The translations under genes were made by a program, and so were the position numbers. A DNA stretch of 41,142 nt from a virus: IMG/VR virus record IMGVR_UViG_3300047480_000419, positions 1 to 41,142 of that record. The stretch is one strand, 5' to 3'. A model generated the notes under the pieces. It was not told the DNA's origin. It made no database searches and was given only the letters and a program-made list of their open reading frames with translations. Positions 22,161 to 28,144 of this stretch are shown piece by piece; the stretch's first letter is position 1, and each line of letters opens with the position of its first letter.

Positions 22161-22327
22161 GATAAATTCTTCTCCATTTCAACTTTGTAATGTTGCTTCA
22201 AAACTTCAAAGGTTTTTACTAGTTCATCAGGAAGTTTTACATTCTGCGCTCGACAATGATCCAGATATTCATCAAATTTACAAGCAAATTCTCTGCTCAA
22301 ACGCATCTCTATAAAATAATCTTCCAT
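22157..22327 (-). CDS. Small helical protein
   Basis: 56 residues from the ATG at 22327 with GGAG 5 nt upstream. MEDYFIEMRLSREFACKFDE then DELVKTFEVLKQHYKVEMEK: two charged helices. Unassigned early-type protein. Confidence 0.6.
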   Translation of the reverse strand: MEDYFIEMRLSREFACKFDEYLDHCRAQNVKLPDELVKTFEVLKQHYKVEMEKNLS

Positions 22328-22341
22328 AATATCTCCATGTT

Positions 22342-22542
22342 TTACTGTGGTAATACCCAATCTTCGGCAGAGTCTTCTGCATCTTGCAAGTTATCGTACA
22401 CGTTATTAAAACCAGGTGTAATGCCTTCGTGTGTTCGTTCTACGATATACTGACGTGTGACCAAGTCCTGATAGACTACAGCACGACGGCGTTTATCACC
22501 AATGAATTCACTACATATACGTCTAGGTTTATCTGATAACAT
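22342..22542 (-). CDS. Unknown 66-aa protein
   Basis: MLSDKPRRICSEFIGDKRRR then AVVYQDLVTRQYIVERTHEG; a basic start and an acidic end (NLQDAEDSAEDWVLPQ). The EDSAEDWV ending is of a type common in short phage proteins. ATG overlaps the phosphoesterase stop by one base (TAATG). Confidence 0.65.
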   Translation of the reverse strand: MLSDKPRRICSEFIGDKRRRAVVYQDLVTRQYIVERTHEGITPGFNNVYDNLQDAEDSAEDWVLPQ

Positions 22543-23471
22543 TATACCTCCACAACTTTAAGTTTCCAATTATCTGCGATAGCTTCATAGCTATCATAAC
22601 CACGAGGGTTACAAACAACTCGTGTTGATCCAATCATATAGTCATATAACTCGTGTGTATGTCCATGCGTCCACAACTTGATCTGAGGATGATCCAAGAT
22701 ATATTCTTCTAAGTCATTGTGATAACCACCGTTCATCTGATGATCTGATGCATAACGAGGATGGCAACTTTGACGGCTCGGTGTGTGATGAGTACACATC
22801 ACTACTTTCTTATCATAGTTGTTGCCAACTTCTTTTTCAAAGAACTCTCTAAACTTAAAGTGCTCTTCGACTGCATCTTCAGGACAGAAAGTAGAAGGCT
22901 CTTCTTTTACTTTCATACCGACTTCCATCAATCTTTGGTGACCGTTTACAGTCTCATATACGTAGTTACCTTCTTCATCTTTCTTGTAGAGTGGTACTTT
23001 ACGAGCGACCATACGATTGCTATTCTTAATAATACGGAAATCATTCATCATACCGCGAATCATTTGAATAGTCAACGGGTCTTGGTTATTCATAGTGGTC
23101 CACATAGTACCACCGATAAATGTAACATCATCGATGACCTTAACTTCTTTATCCAAGAAATGAATATTTTCATAGTGTTTAATCTGTTCACGAATATGAC
23201 TAGCAGTAAACGCAAAGTCAAAGTTGTAGTGTTCATGGTTACCCATGATATAGATGACATTCTTGAACTCTTTATTGACATTTGAAAGAAATTCGTGATA
23301 GCGAGATGCCACAGCTGAATGGCGCGAGTCACCATACATGGCTCCTGTATAATCAAGCGCGTTCGCGGTGAGTATATCACCGCTGAGGATGAGCACATCA
23401 GCGCCTTGCTCGTTTTTGATCTCGAGCGGGGCAAATTCTAGATGCACATCACTTGTTACTGCAATTTTCAT
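22542..23471 (-). CDS. Calcineurin-like metallophosphoesterase
   Basis: 309 residues with a full set of metal-binding motifs: TSDVH (D8, H10), LILSGDI, IMGNHEHYN, VMCTHHTPS and WTHGHTHELYD. Members hydrolyse phosphodiesters or phosphomonoesters using two metal ions; substrates range from nucleotides to RNA ends. A role in turning over a nucleotide signal or repairing RNA would fit a phage but is inferred. Own promoter at 23495-23523 and AAGGAG SD. Confidence 0.88.
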   Translation of the reverse strand: MKIAVTSDVHLEFAPLEIKNEQGADVLILSGDILTANALDYTGAMYGDSRHSAVASRYHEFLSNVNKEFKNVIYIMGNHEHYNFDFAFTASHIREQIKHYENIHFLDKEVKVIDDVTFIGGTMWTTMNNQDPLTIQMIRGMMNDFRIIKNSNRMVARKVPLYKKDEEGNYVYETVNGHQRLMEVGMKVKEEPSTFCPEDAVEEHFKFREFFEKEVGNNYDKKVVMCTHHTPSRQSCHPRYASDHQMNGGYHNDLEEYILDHPQIKLWTHGHTHELYDYMIGSTRVVCNPRGYDSYEAIADNWKLKVVEV

Positions 23472-23494
23472 GACAACTCCTTAATATATGGTAT

Positions 23495-23523
23495 ATTATA
23501 CCATAAAAATAACATGCTGTAAA
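23495..23523 (-). promoter_or_regulatory. Early-type sigma-70 promoter
   Basis: Minus strand: TTTACA (23518-23523), 17-nt spacer, TGG-TATAAT (hexamer 23495-23500). Drives the metallophosphoesterase string. Confidence 0.85.
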
Positions 23524-23530
23524 CAGTTAT

Positions 23531-24076
23531 TTAAACGTAGTGTAAATATGTGCCCGCGATATATTTGGGGCAAGTTATTGGCGCTAACCCAGCGTGAGGG
23601 TGTGTCCACATTGGCGGAAAGACTAGTAACCTACCAGCTTTCGGTTGAACTCTGATGTTATGATCTATGTCGATGAAAGCGGTCTCACCGCCCTCAGCGA
23701 CGTTATTCAAATAGAAGAACATTACGAGAAACCTTCTAGCTGAAGGGTAATCACCCACGTCAACGTGTTCTCTGAACTCTTCTTTACCACCAATCTCATA
23801 GCGCTTCATACGTACCTGTTCGAAGCCCATTTGTTGTGGAAAGAATTTAATGTCCCACTCTTTTACATAACGATCAATATAAGGTTGAACGTTGTTGAAG
23901 ATCTTGTTCTGTTCTTCTGCGAAGAGCGGGAACTGCCCAAAGTTTACTTCATTGAAGCATTTGAACTCACTATCTCTGCGTACCCACAACGTCTTGTTTC
24001 GTTCGAACTTGTCGATCAACATCTTACAGAAGTCTTCTTCTAAAACATTGTCATATACAGAGATATAGTGTTTCAT
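23531..24076 (-). CDS. Prolyl-4-hydroxylase-like 2OG-Fe(II) oxygenase
   Basis: 181 residues. FREHVDVGDYPSARRFLVMF carries the HxD iron ligands (H104, D106), WTHPHAGLAPI the distal His (H159/H161) and PKYIAGTYLHY the 2OG-binding Lys (K171), with FFYLNNVAEGGETAF between them. T4-like marine phages often carry such enzymes; targets are unknown, with protein side chains, nucleic acids or small molecules all possible. One base links it to the HNH gene upstream. Confidence 0.88.
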   Translation of the reverse strand: MKHYISVYDNVLEEDFCKMLIDKFERNKTLWVRRDSEFKCFNEVNFGQFPLFAEEQNKIFNNVQPYIDRYVKEWDIKFFPQQMGFEQVRMKRYEIGGKEEFREHVDVGDYPSARRFLVMFFYLNNVAEGGETAFIDIDHNIRVQPKAGRLLVFPPMWTHPHAGLAPITCPKYIAGTYLHYV

Positions 24077-24633
24077 TAATTAATTACCCTAGAATGTTTA
24101 GGTACACCTGAAGCCAAGTATTCCATTTGATCTGCCAAGATATTACGATTCATGAGGATCATGTGTTCGTAATGATTTGGTTCGTATGGAATATATAGTA
24201 GTTCCAGGCCACACTCTTTCAAAGTGTGATCACTCTTCAATGAATTGCATTTCTTACATGCACTAACAACGTTAGTCCATGTATTTTGACCGCCGCGTGA
24301 TACAGGCATAATGTGATCACGAGATAGTTGTGCAGAAGTAAAGTGATTACCGCAATAAGCACATATGTGTCGATCTCTACCGAACAGTGTCTTATTAGTT
24401 AGTACAACACGACCAAACTTAGCTGGGTTGAAGTGTTCACCACCTTTAATAGCGATGATAGATGGAGATTCTAGGTACGATTCTGTACCGTCTTGTTGCA
24501 CTCCACCTCTGAACTTGGCTACTGTTTCTCCAAGAGACCAAGCCACTTGTCCTTTAGCATGGTATAGGATAGCCTGTTCAAAGTTCAACCATTGACGTGG
24601 AATTCCACCGACGTCAAGTGCTAAGATGTTCAT
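24076..24633 (-). CDS. HNH endonuclease
   Basis: 185 residues. CAYCGNHFTSAQLSRDHIMP, VSRGGQNTWTNVVSACKKCN: CxxC, DH-x-x-P, N and CxxC/H positions of a zinc-bound HNH nuclease, embedded in a McrA-like frame with an N-terminal WSLGETVAKFRGG region. May be a homing-type free-standing nuclease at the edge of the tRNA cluster, a typical place for them, or part of DNA packaging/degradation. GAGGT SD present. Confidence 0.88.
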   Translation of the reverse strand: MNILALDVGGIPRQWLNFEQAILYHAKGQVAWSLGETVAKFRGGVQQDGTESYLESPSIIAIKGGEHFNPAKFGRVVLTNKTLFGRDRHICAYCGNHFTSAQLSRDHIMPVSRGGQNTWTNVVSACKKCNSLKSDHTLKECGLELLYIPYEPNHYEHMILMNRNILADQMEYLASGVPKHSRVIN

Positions 24634-24668
24634 TGTTTACCTCATTAATGTTTCTCTTTATATTTATC

Positions 24669-24744
24669 TGGTACCGGGTGTTGGACTCGAACCAACATCG
24701 CTCTCCTTGTAAGGGAGACGTATCACCTCTCTACGCAACCCGGT
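24669..24744 (-). tRNA. tRNA-Val(TAC)
   Basis: Anticodon arm TCTCC-CTTACAA-GGAGA, T arm GTTGG-TTCGAGT-CCAAC, acceptor ACCGGGT/ACCCGGT, encoded CCA. Reads GUA. Last tRNA of the cluster in transcription order but one. Confidence 0.93.
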
Positions 24745-24750
24745 ATATTT

Positions 24751-24824
24751 TGGGGTGACCGGTGGGTAACGCTCCCACTTAACTGGAGTCACAATCCAGG
24801 TCATTACTTTTATGATACGGCCAC
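24751..24824 (-). tRNA. tRNA-His(GTG), odd T and D loops
   Basis: Acceptor GTGGCCG/CGGTCAC, D arm TCAT-AAAAGTA-ATGA, anticodon arm CTGGA-TTGTGAC-TCCAG, T arm GTGGG-AGCGTTA-CCCAC, C73 and CCA. All stems pair, but the D loop has no GG and the T loop no TTC, so the usual elbow contacts are missing. C73 is a His identity base. Confidence 0.75.
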
Positions 24825-24873
24825 AAGAAAGTAGACTGAACGGAATTATGGGCCGCTCGATCTGCAAATCGAC

Positions 24874-24902
24874 TTGAATATTTTCCATTGCAGTGGTATA
24901 AT
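24874..24902 (+). promoter_or_regulatory. Plus-strand promoter inside the minus tRNA cluster
   Basis: TTGAAT (24874-24879), 17-nt spacer, TGG-TATAAT (hexamer 24897-24902). It has the extended -10 of the phage promoters but faces the opposite way, towards the structured element at 24934-25055. Start expected near 24909. Confidence 0.7.
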
Positions 24903-24933
24903 AATCTCGTCAATCTACTTACTTGTGAAGATC

Positions 24934-25055
24934 ATATAGAAGCTCTTTGTAGCGCTTGAATCTATGGTAACCCATCTTCCTGGCCGGTCCTTGCTTTGGT
25001 CGACGTTGGCAAGTTTTTCGGTGTTCCAGTGTAGTTACTCAAAGAGCTTTTATAT
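24934..25055 (+). ncRNA. Candidate structured RNA
   Basis: Closed by a 16-bp stem, ATATAG-AAGCTCTTTG (24934-24949) with CAAAGAGCTT-TTATAT (25040-25055), one G-U. Nested inside: GGTAAC/GTTACT (24966-24971 with 25034-25039), CTGG/CCAG (24980-24983 with 25026-25029) and CTTGC/GCAAG (24990-24994 with 25009-25013). No ORF. A plus-strand promoter lies just upstream and U-rich DNA follows. T4 makes two stable non-tRNA RNAs in its tRNA cluster; this could be an analogue. Confidence 0.6.
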
Positions 25056-25060
25056 AATTT

Positions 25061-25134
25061 TGGTAGGGGCACAGAGAATCGAACTCTGATTTACTGGTTA
25101 AAAGCCAGTTACTTTGCCATTAAGTTATACCCCC
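25061..25134 (-). tRNA. tRNA-Lys(TTT)
   Basis: Anticodon arm ACTGG-CTTTTAA-CCAGT; T arm CAGAG-TTCGATT-CTCTG; encoded CCA. Reads AAA/AAG. Confidence 0.95.
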
Positions 25135-25162
25135 TCAATCTTTCGGGATTTACGTTTTCGTT

Positions 25163-25393
25163 TCATTTTCGTCTTTTCATCCATTCATAATTGTTACCAT
25201 CTGGTAGTTTACCATCGATAACACTGTCTACGCCTTCTTTACTCACACAGTTTATATCGTGTGATGCCATTACTACAAAACTATTCCTTGTGTTGCGTCT
25301 TAGTCCTTCAGCTAACTTCAATGCTTCTGACAATGACTCTTCATCATAAGATCTAGCTTCACCATACTCATTTGTAAAATATACCTTGTACAT
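25163..25393 (-). CDS. Small protein among tRNAs
   Basis: 76 residues from the ATG at 25393 (AAGGAT 5 nt upstream); a longer frame would run into tRNA-Gly. MYKVYFTNEYGEARSYDEES, then LSEALKLAEGLRRNTRNSFV and VMASHDINCVSKEGVDSVID. Compact alpha/beta with a basic end (KRRK). Unassigned. Confidence 0.65.
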   Translation of the reverse strand: MYKVYFTNEYGEARSYDEESLSEALKLAEGLRRNTRNSFVVMASHDINCVSKEGVDSVIDGKLPDGNNYEWMKRRK

Positions 25394-25401
25394 AAAATCC
25401 T

Positions 25402-25475
25402 TGGAGCGGAATGTGAGAATCGAACTCACGACTTAAGCTTGGAAGGCTAACGTTTTACCATTAAACTAATCCCGC
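25402..25475 (-). tRNA. tRNA-Gly(TCC)
   Basis: Anticodon arm TTAGC-CTTCCAA-GCTTA with one T-T mismatch; T arm TGAG-TTCGATT-CTCA; acceptor GCGGGAT/ATTCCGC; CCA encoded. Reads GGA/GGG. Confidence 0.9.
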
Positions 25476-25477
25476 AT

Positions 25478-25551
25478 TGGCTACCCACCACGGACTCGAA
25501 CCGCGACCAACAGTTTTGGAGACTGACATGCTGCCATTACACCAGTGAGTA
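25478..25551 (-). tRNA. tRNA-Trp(CCA)
   Basis: Anticodon loop CTCCAAA closed by CAGT/ACTG; acceptor TACTCAC/GTGGGTA; G73; CCA encoded. Reads UGG. Confidence 0.92.
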
Positions 25552-25555
25552 ATAT

Positions 25556-25770
25556 TGGGTGGAGATAAGAATTCAATTCGAATCGCGATAAGTCGCTCAG
25601 CAACCTGCAAACTAGCAATATACAACATGCAGGCCACAAAGTATTATAATCCCGTTAACAACAAGCAGCAACTTACGTTATATTTTGACGGGAGCAACTA
25701 ACTATGGGTTGGCCAAATTAGTCGGATTAGCTTTCAAGGCTAACCAATTACTGTTATGGAGTCAGTAATT
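25556..25770. other. Structured gap in tRNA cluster, no gene
   Basis: The 271 nt from 25552 to 25822 hold no convincing ORF or standard tRNA. Visible folds: GCGA-TAAG-TCGC (25585-25596), CCTGCA/TGCAGG (25604-25633), CCCGT/ACGGG (25651-25692), GATTAGC-TTTCAAG-GCTAACC (25725-25745; on minus its loop would read anticodon TGA) and, directly after, AATTACTG/CAGTAATT (25746-25770). Possibly a degenerate tRNA-Ser plus another RNA. A weak minus promoter (TTGCTG, 17 nt, TATAAT at 25643-25648) lies inside. Confidence 0.4.
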
Positions 25771-25822
25771 GTTTGTGCGCTTATCAAATGCAGATTCTCT
25801 TATCCTTCTTACCTCCGAAACT

Positions 25823-26401
25823 TTAAATCAATCCTTCTTCTTGCAGTGTTAACTTAGTTGCATCTGTCAACTGAATTAACGTGTTGACGTTTAGTTGCAA
25901 CAGTTTATCGTTCAAAGCTTGACGCTCGCGCTTCAATGCTTTCAACTCTGCCTTTGCAGCTGCGACGTCTACTTCAGACACCACACCTGTATCGACATTA
26001 TTATAGCGATCGCCATACAATGACATACGCTCGCTAGTTTGCACTTGCTTAAGCTTGACGATACGAGCATTGATCTCGCTGATATCTTTCTTAAGCGTTG
26101 CACTTGCAAACGCATTCTTTACTGCGATACGTGCATCCAACAACTGGATGTCAGCGAGTGTATCACTGATACCACTCTCCACGTTCGCACGTCCTACTGC
26201 TGCACGGATCTGAAATAATGCCTTGTTCAGAGCCTCTTTCTTTTCTAGAGCTTGACGAAACTCTAGAGCAGCTTTACTAATTACACCTTCAACATCACTA
26301 GTGAACTCAGTCACAGTCACGTTATCTTTTGTATTCACCTGACCGATAGAACGGCGGATCTCAGCTTGGATTGCATTTGCTTTACGTAGATTAATTTGCA
26401 T
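25823..26401 (-). CDS. Conserved coiled-coil phage protein
   Basis: 192 residues: MQINLRKANAIQAEIRRSIG, a long helical middle (KKEALNKALFQIRAAVGRAN), a Gly-Asp hinge (LYGDRYNNVDTG) and a second helix pair (AAKAELKALKRERQALNDKL). The shape suggests an antiparallel coiled-coil. The MQI-LRKAN-IQ start recurs in phages (recalled) with no known function. AAGGAA SD, own promoter at 26429-26457. Confidence 0.75.
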   Translation of the reverse strand: MQINLRKANAIQAEIRRSIGQVNTKDNVTVTEFTSDVEGVISKAALEFRQALEKKEALNKALFQIRAAVGRANVESGISDTLADIQLLDARIAVKNAFASATLKKDISEINARIVKLKQVQTSERMSLYGDRYNNVDTGVVSEVDVAAAKAELKALKRERQALNDKLLQLNVNTLIQLTDATKLTLQEEGLI

Positions 26402-26428
26402 ATTATTTCCTTTTCAATCTGTTTGTAT

Positions 26429-26457
26429 ATTATATCACAATAATAACGTGTTGTAAA
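26429..26457 (-). promoter_or_regulatory. Early-type promoter within tRNA cluster
   Basis: Minus strand: TTTACA (26452-26457), 17-nt spacer, TATAAT (26429-26434), here preceded by TGA instead of TGG. Overlaps nothing; drives the 192-aa gene and downstream tRNAs. Confidence 0.8.
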
Positions 26458-26458
26458 C

Positions 26459-26553
26459 TGGTACTCCCGACAGGATTCGAACCTGTATCATCCCCTCATC
26501 TAGAGGCATCGCTGAGGTATAAGCTCAGAGTTTTACCGTTAAACTACAGGAGC
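26459..26553 (-). tRNA. tRNA with anticodon TAT and long variable arm
   Basis: Acceptor GCTCCTG/CGGGAGT, D arm GTTT-AACGGTA-AAAC, anticodon arm CTGAG-CTTATAC-CTCAG, 25-nt variable region with CCTC-TAGAT-GAGG, T arm ACAGG-TTCGAAT-CCTGT, CCA. UAU reads the Ile codon AUA, yet a long variable arm belongs to Leu, Ser and bacterial Tyr tRNAs. Identity uncertain. Confidence 0.85.
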
Positions 26554-26560
26554 AAAAATC

Positions 26561-26636
26561 TGGCACCCCGTAAAGGAATCGAACCTCTACCTCAACGTTC
26601 GTAGCGTTGTATGATCTTCCATTTCACCAACGGGGT
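26561..26636 (-). tRNA. tRNA-Arg(ACG)
   Basis: Anticodon arm CAACG-CTACGAA-CGTTG; acceptor ACCCCGT/ACGGGGT; G73; CCA. A34 needs host TadA to become inosine for CGU/CGC/CGA reading. Confidence 0.93.
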
Positions 26637-26641
26637 AAAGT

Positions 26642-26717
26642 TGGTCCCGACACTTGGTTTCGCGCCAAGCTCTCATGTTCTTCAGACATGCGCTTTCACT
26701 AGATTAGCTTTATCGGG
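26642..26717 (-). tRNA. tRNA-Phe(GAA), odd T loop
   Basis: Anticodon arm CATGT-CTGAAGA-ACATG; acceptor CCCGATA/TGTCGGG; CCA. T arm CTTGG-CGCGAAA-CCAAG lacks the usual TTC, and the D stem is weak (GCT/AGC). Confidence 0.82.
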
Positions 26718-26727
26718 AAACGTTGAA

Positions 26728-26810
26728 TGGTGCCCCAAGAGAGACTCGAACTCTCACGCCGAAGCACTGGCTTCTAAGACCAGCGTGTCTACCAATTCCA
26801 CCATCGGGGC
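26728..26810 (-). tRNA. tRNA-Leu(TAG)
   Basis: Class II. Anticodon arm CTGGT-CTTAGAA-GCCAG; variable arm TGCTTCGGCGT; T arm GAGAG-TTCGAGT-CTCTC; CCA. Reads CUA and wobble partners. Confidence 0.95.
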
Positions 26811-26823
26811 TACTACTAAGATT

Positions 26824-27081
26824 TTATTTTTTGACTTGCTTTTTTGCTACAGGTTTTTTAGCTGCTGGTTTTTTAGCAACTGTCTTCTTCGCTGGCGCTT
26901 TTTTAGCAGGTGCTTTAGCGACTGGCTTTTCAGCTTCTACTTTAGTTTCTACTACTGGTGCACATACAGCTTCATGAACTGCAGCTTTAACTTCTTTATT
27001 TTCTACCTTTGGTTTAGATCTGTTAAGAAGCAAAACACCAAAAACGACGATCACAACAATCGCAATAATAATTTCAACCAT
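26824..27081 (-). CDS. Membrane-anchored histone-H1-like protein
   Basis: 85 residues. MVEIIIAIVVIVVFGVLLLN is a membrane anchor; after an acidic linker comes KAPAKKAPAKKTVAKKPAAK-type repeat, as in histone H1/HU C-tails, which bind DNA or polyanions. AGGAG SD. Placed inside the tRNA cluster. It could tether phage or host DNA at the membrane (inference). Confidence 0.7.
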   Translation of the reverse strand: MVEIIIAIVVIVVFGVLLLNRSKPKVENKEVKAAVHEAVCAPVVETKVEAEKPVAKAPAKKAPAKKTVAKKPAAKKPVAKKQVKK

Positions 27082-27104
27082 TTTATTTCTCCTATGTTAT
27101 TAAA

Positions 27105-27180
27105 TGGAGCGGGAAACGAGTCTCGAACTCGCGACCTCAACCTTGGCAAGGTTGCGCTCTACCAACTGAGCTATTCCCGC
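27105..27180 (-). tRNA. tRNA-Gly(GCC)
   Basis: Anticodon arm CAACC-TTGCCAA-GGTTG; D arm GCTC/GAGC; T arm GCGAG-TTCGAGA-CTCGT; CCA. Reads GGC/GGU. Its 5' end overlaps the stop end of the next gene by 10 nt. Confidence 0.95.
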
Positions 27181-27365
27181 ACTGTATTATCTATAGCATT
27201 TAAAACACAGTCTTCTGTAGATAAAATGTCTTGATAGTCAGACGTTTCTTTTTTATCATCTAAACCATCTCTTTGAAATATTGCATCCCATCGTTGTGCA
27301 TACTCGTCTTGAGATACACTGAATGGACGAGGTTTACTACCTTTACCTGCTTCTCTATTCGACAT
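27171..27365 (-). CDS. Small conserved phage protein
   Basis: 64 residues: MSNREAGKGSKPRPFSVSQD then EYAQRWDAIFQRDGLDDKKE. The GKGSKPRP-(F/Y)S-x-x-x-(Y/F)-x-x-(N/R)WDAIF block recurs in phages (recalled); role unknown. Its final codons overlap the tRNA-Gly gene. Confidence 0.7.
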   Translation of the reverse strand: MSNREAGKGSKPRPFSVSQDEYAQRWDAIFQRDGLDDKKETSDYQDILSTEDCVLNAIDNTVRE

Positions 27366-27383
27366 GATTAATTCCTAATTAAT

Positions 27384-27459
27384 TGGTGGAAGTGGACGGG
27401 ATCGAACCGACGACATCTAGCTTGCAAAGCTAGCGCTCTCCCAACTGAGCTACACCCCC
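27384..27459 (-). tRNA. tRNA-Ala(TGC)
   Basis: Anticodon arm CTAGC-TTTGCAA-GCTAG; acceptor GGGGGTG/CACTTCC; T arm GTCGG-TTCGATC-CCGTC; A73; CCA. The usual Ala G3-U70 position reads G-T here, as expected. Confidence 0.95.
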
Positions 27460-27466
27460 ATAAAAC

Positions 27467-27544
27467 TGGTCCGAGTAGTAGGATTCGAACCTACGACCCT
27501 CTGGTCCCAAACCAGATGCGCTAACCAGACTGCGCTACACTCGG
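27467..27544 (-). tRNA. tRNA-Pro(TGG)
   Basis: Anticodon arm TCTGG-TTTGGGA-CCAGA; T arm GTAGG-TTCGAAT-CCTAC; acceptor CCGAGTG/TACTCGG; CCA. Confidence 0.95.
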
Positions 27545-27551
27545 ATAAACT

Positions 27552-27625
27552 TGGTGCTCCATGATAGAATCGAACTACCTTCTACGGACTACAAAACCGT
27601 CATAATACCAATATACTAATAGAGC
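27552..27625 (-). tRNA. tRNA, probably Thr(TGT), imperfect anticodon stem
   Basis: Acceptor GCTCTAT/ATGGAGC and T arm GGTAG-TTCGATT-CTATC are sound. Anticodon arm ACGGT-TTTGTAG-TCCGT has a T-T mismatch at the closing pair, leaving an effective 9-nt loop, so the anticodon (TGT by position) is not certain; a normal Thr(TGT) is the next gene. Confidence 0.7.
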
Positions 27626-27631
27626 AATTCT

Positions 27632-27707
27632 TGGTGCTGGTTGTCGGATTCGAACTGACGACCTACTGCTTACAAGGCAGTTGCTCTACCAACTGAGCTA
27701 AACCAGC
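27632..27707 (-). tRNA. tRNA-Thr(TGT)
   Basis: Anticodon arm ACTGC-CTTGTAA-GCAGT; acceptor GCTGGTT/AACCAGC; T arm GTCAG-TTCGAAT-CCGAC; CCA. Reads ACA and wobble partners. Confidence 0.95.
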
Positions 27708-27723
27708 ATAAACTTATATATCT

Positions 27724-27808
27724 TGGTGGGGACAGAAGGATTCGCACCTACTCATCCGAAGAAACTGATTTACAGTCAGCCGCGACTCTCTAACTTCGCC
27801 GTGTCCCC
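27724..27808 (-). tRNA. tRNA-Tyr(GTA)
   Basis: Class II bacterial type with long variable arm; anticodon arm GCTGA-CTGTAAA-TCAGT; acceptor GGGGACA/TGTCCCC; CCA. T loop TGCGAAT is slightly unusual and the T stem has one mismatch. Confidence 0.93.
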
Positions 27809-27815
27809 ATAAAAT

Positions 27816-27893
27816 TGGCTGTGCTCCTAGGGATCGAACCTAGCTCATTCCTGATTAACAGTCAGGCGCATACACCTTGCTTGCTCGAGCACA
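27816..27893 (-). tRNA. tRNA-Asn(GTT)
   Basis: Anticodon arm CCTGA-CTGTTAA-TCAGG; acceptor TGTGCTC/GAGCACA; G73; T arm CTAGG-TTCGATC-CCTAG; CCA. Confidence 0.94.
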
Positions 27894-27901
27894 ATAAAAC
27901 T

Positions 27902-27977
27902 TGGTTGCGGAGGATGGATTCGAACCACCGTCTTCTAGCTTATGAGGCTAGTAGTCTGACCACTGACGTACTCCGCG
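27902..27977 (-). tRNA. tRNA-Met(CAT), initiator-like
   Basis: Acceptor 5' CGCGGAG faces CTCCGCA, leaving C1 opposite A72 unpaired, the hallmark of bacterial initiator tRNA. Anticodon arm CTAGC-CTCATAA-GCTAG lacks the three G-C pairs usual in tRNA-fMet. A73, CCA encoded. Confidence 0.85.
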
Positions 27978-27985
27978 ATAATCTT

Positions 27986-28060
27986 TGGTGGTAATGGTTG
28001 GATTCGAACCAACGTTAGCTTCCGTATGAAGGAAGTGCAAGGCCTCTTTGCTACATTACC
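27986..28060 (-). tRNA. tRNA-Met(CAT), elongator type
   Basis: Anticodon arm CTTCC-TTCATAC-GGAAG; fully paired acceptor GGTAATG/CATTACC; A73; CCA. No C1-A72 mismatch, so elongator, although a lysidine Ile tRNA cannot be excluded from the anticodon alone. Confidence 0.88.
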
Positions 28061-28063
28061 ATC

Positions 28064-28138
28064 TGGTGGGCCGAGTAGGAATTGAACCTACACTCAATCG
28101 ATTATGAGTCGACTGCTTTACCATTAAGCTATCGGCCC
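28064..28138 (-). tRNA. tRNA-Ile2(CAT)
   Basis: Acceptor GGGCCGA/TCGGCCC; anticodon arm GTCGA-CTCATAA-TCGAT. The GCGACTCATAATCGC-like arm matches the bacterial ileX type, whose C34 is changed to lysidine by TilS so it reads AUA. Confidence 0.8.
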
Positions 28139-28144
28139 AAATTC

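Noticed and set aside
22541-22569. TTGGAA - 17 nt - TATAAT on minus
   Set aside because: The -10 is formed by the Val codon, stop and overlapping ATG (GTATAATG) of two coupled genes, so a start here would lie inside the coding region and the -35 is only a 4/6 match.
24076-24633. HNH gene as part of a group I intron
   Set aside because: No interrupted conserved gene flanks it; the neighbours are complete on both sides.
24659-24667. GATAAATA on minus before the HNH/tRNA-Val junction as a late promoter
   Set aside because: Differs from TATAAATA at the first base and no late-type gene follows.
25643-25671. TTGCTG - 17 nt - TATAAT as a firm promoter
   Set aside because: Only 3 of 6 in the -35 and no extended -10, unlike the other promoters; noted only as weak.
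26611-27234. Plus-strand 207-codon ORF through five tRNA genes
   Set aside because: Antisense to tRNA-Arg, Phe, Leu and Gly and to the 26824-27081 gene; a by-product of stop-poor tRNA complement.
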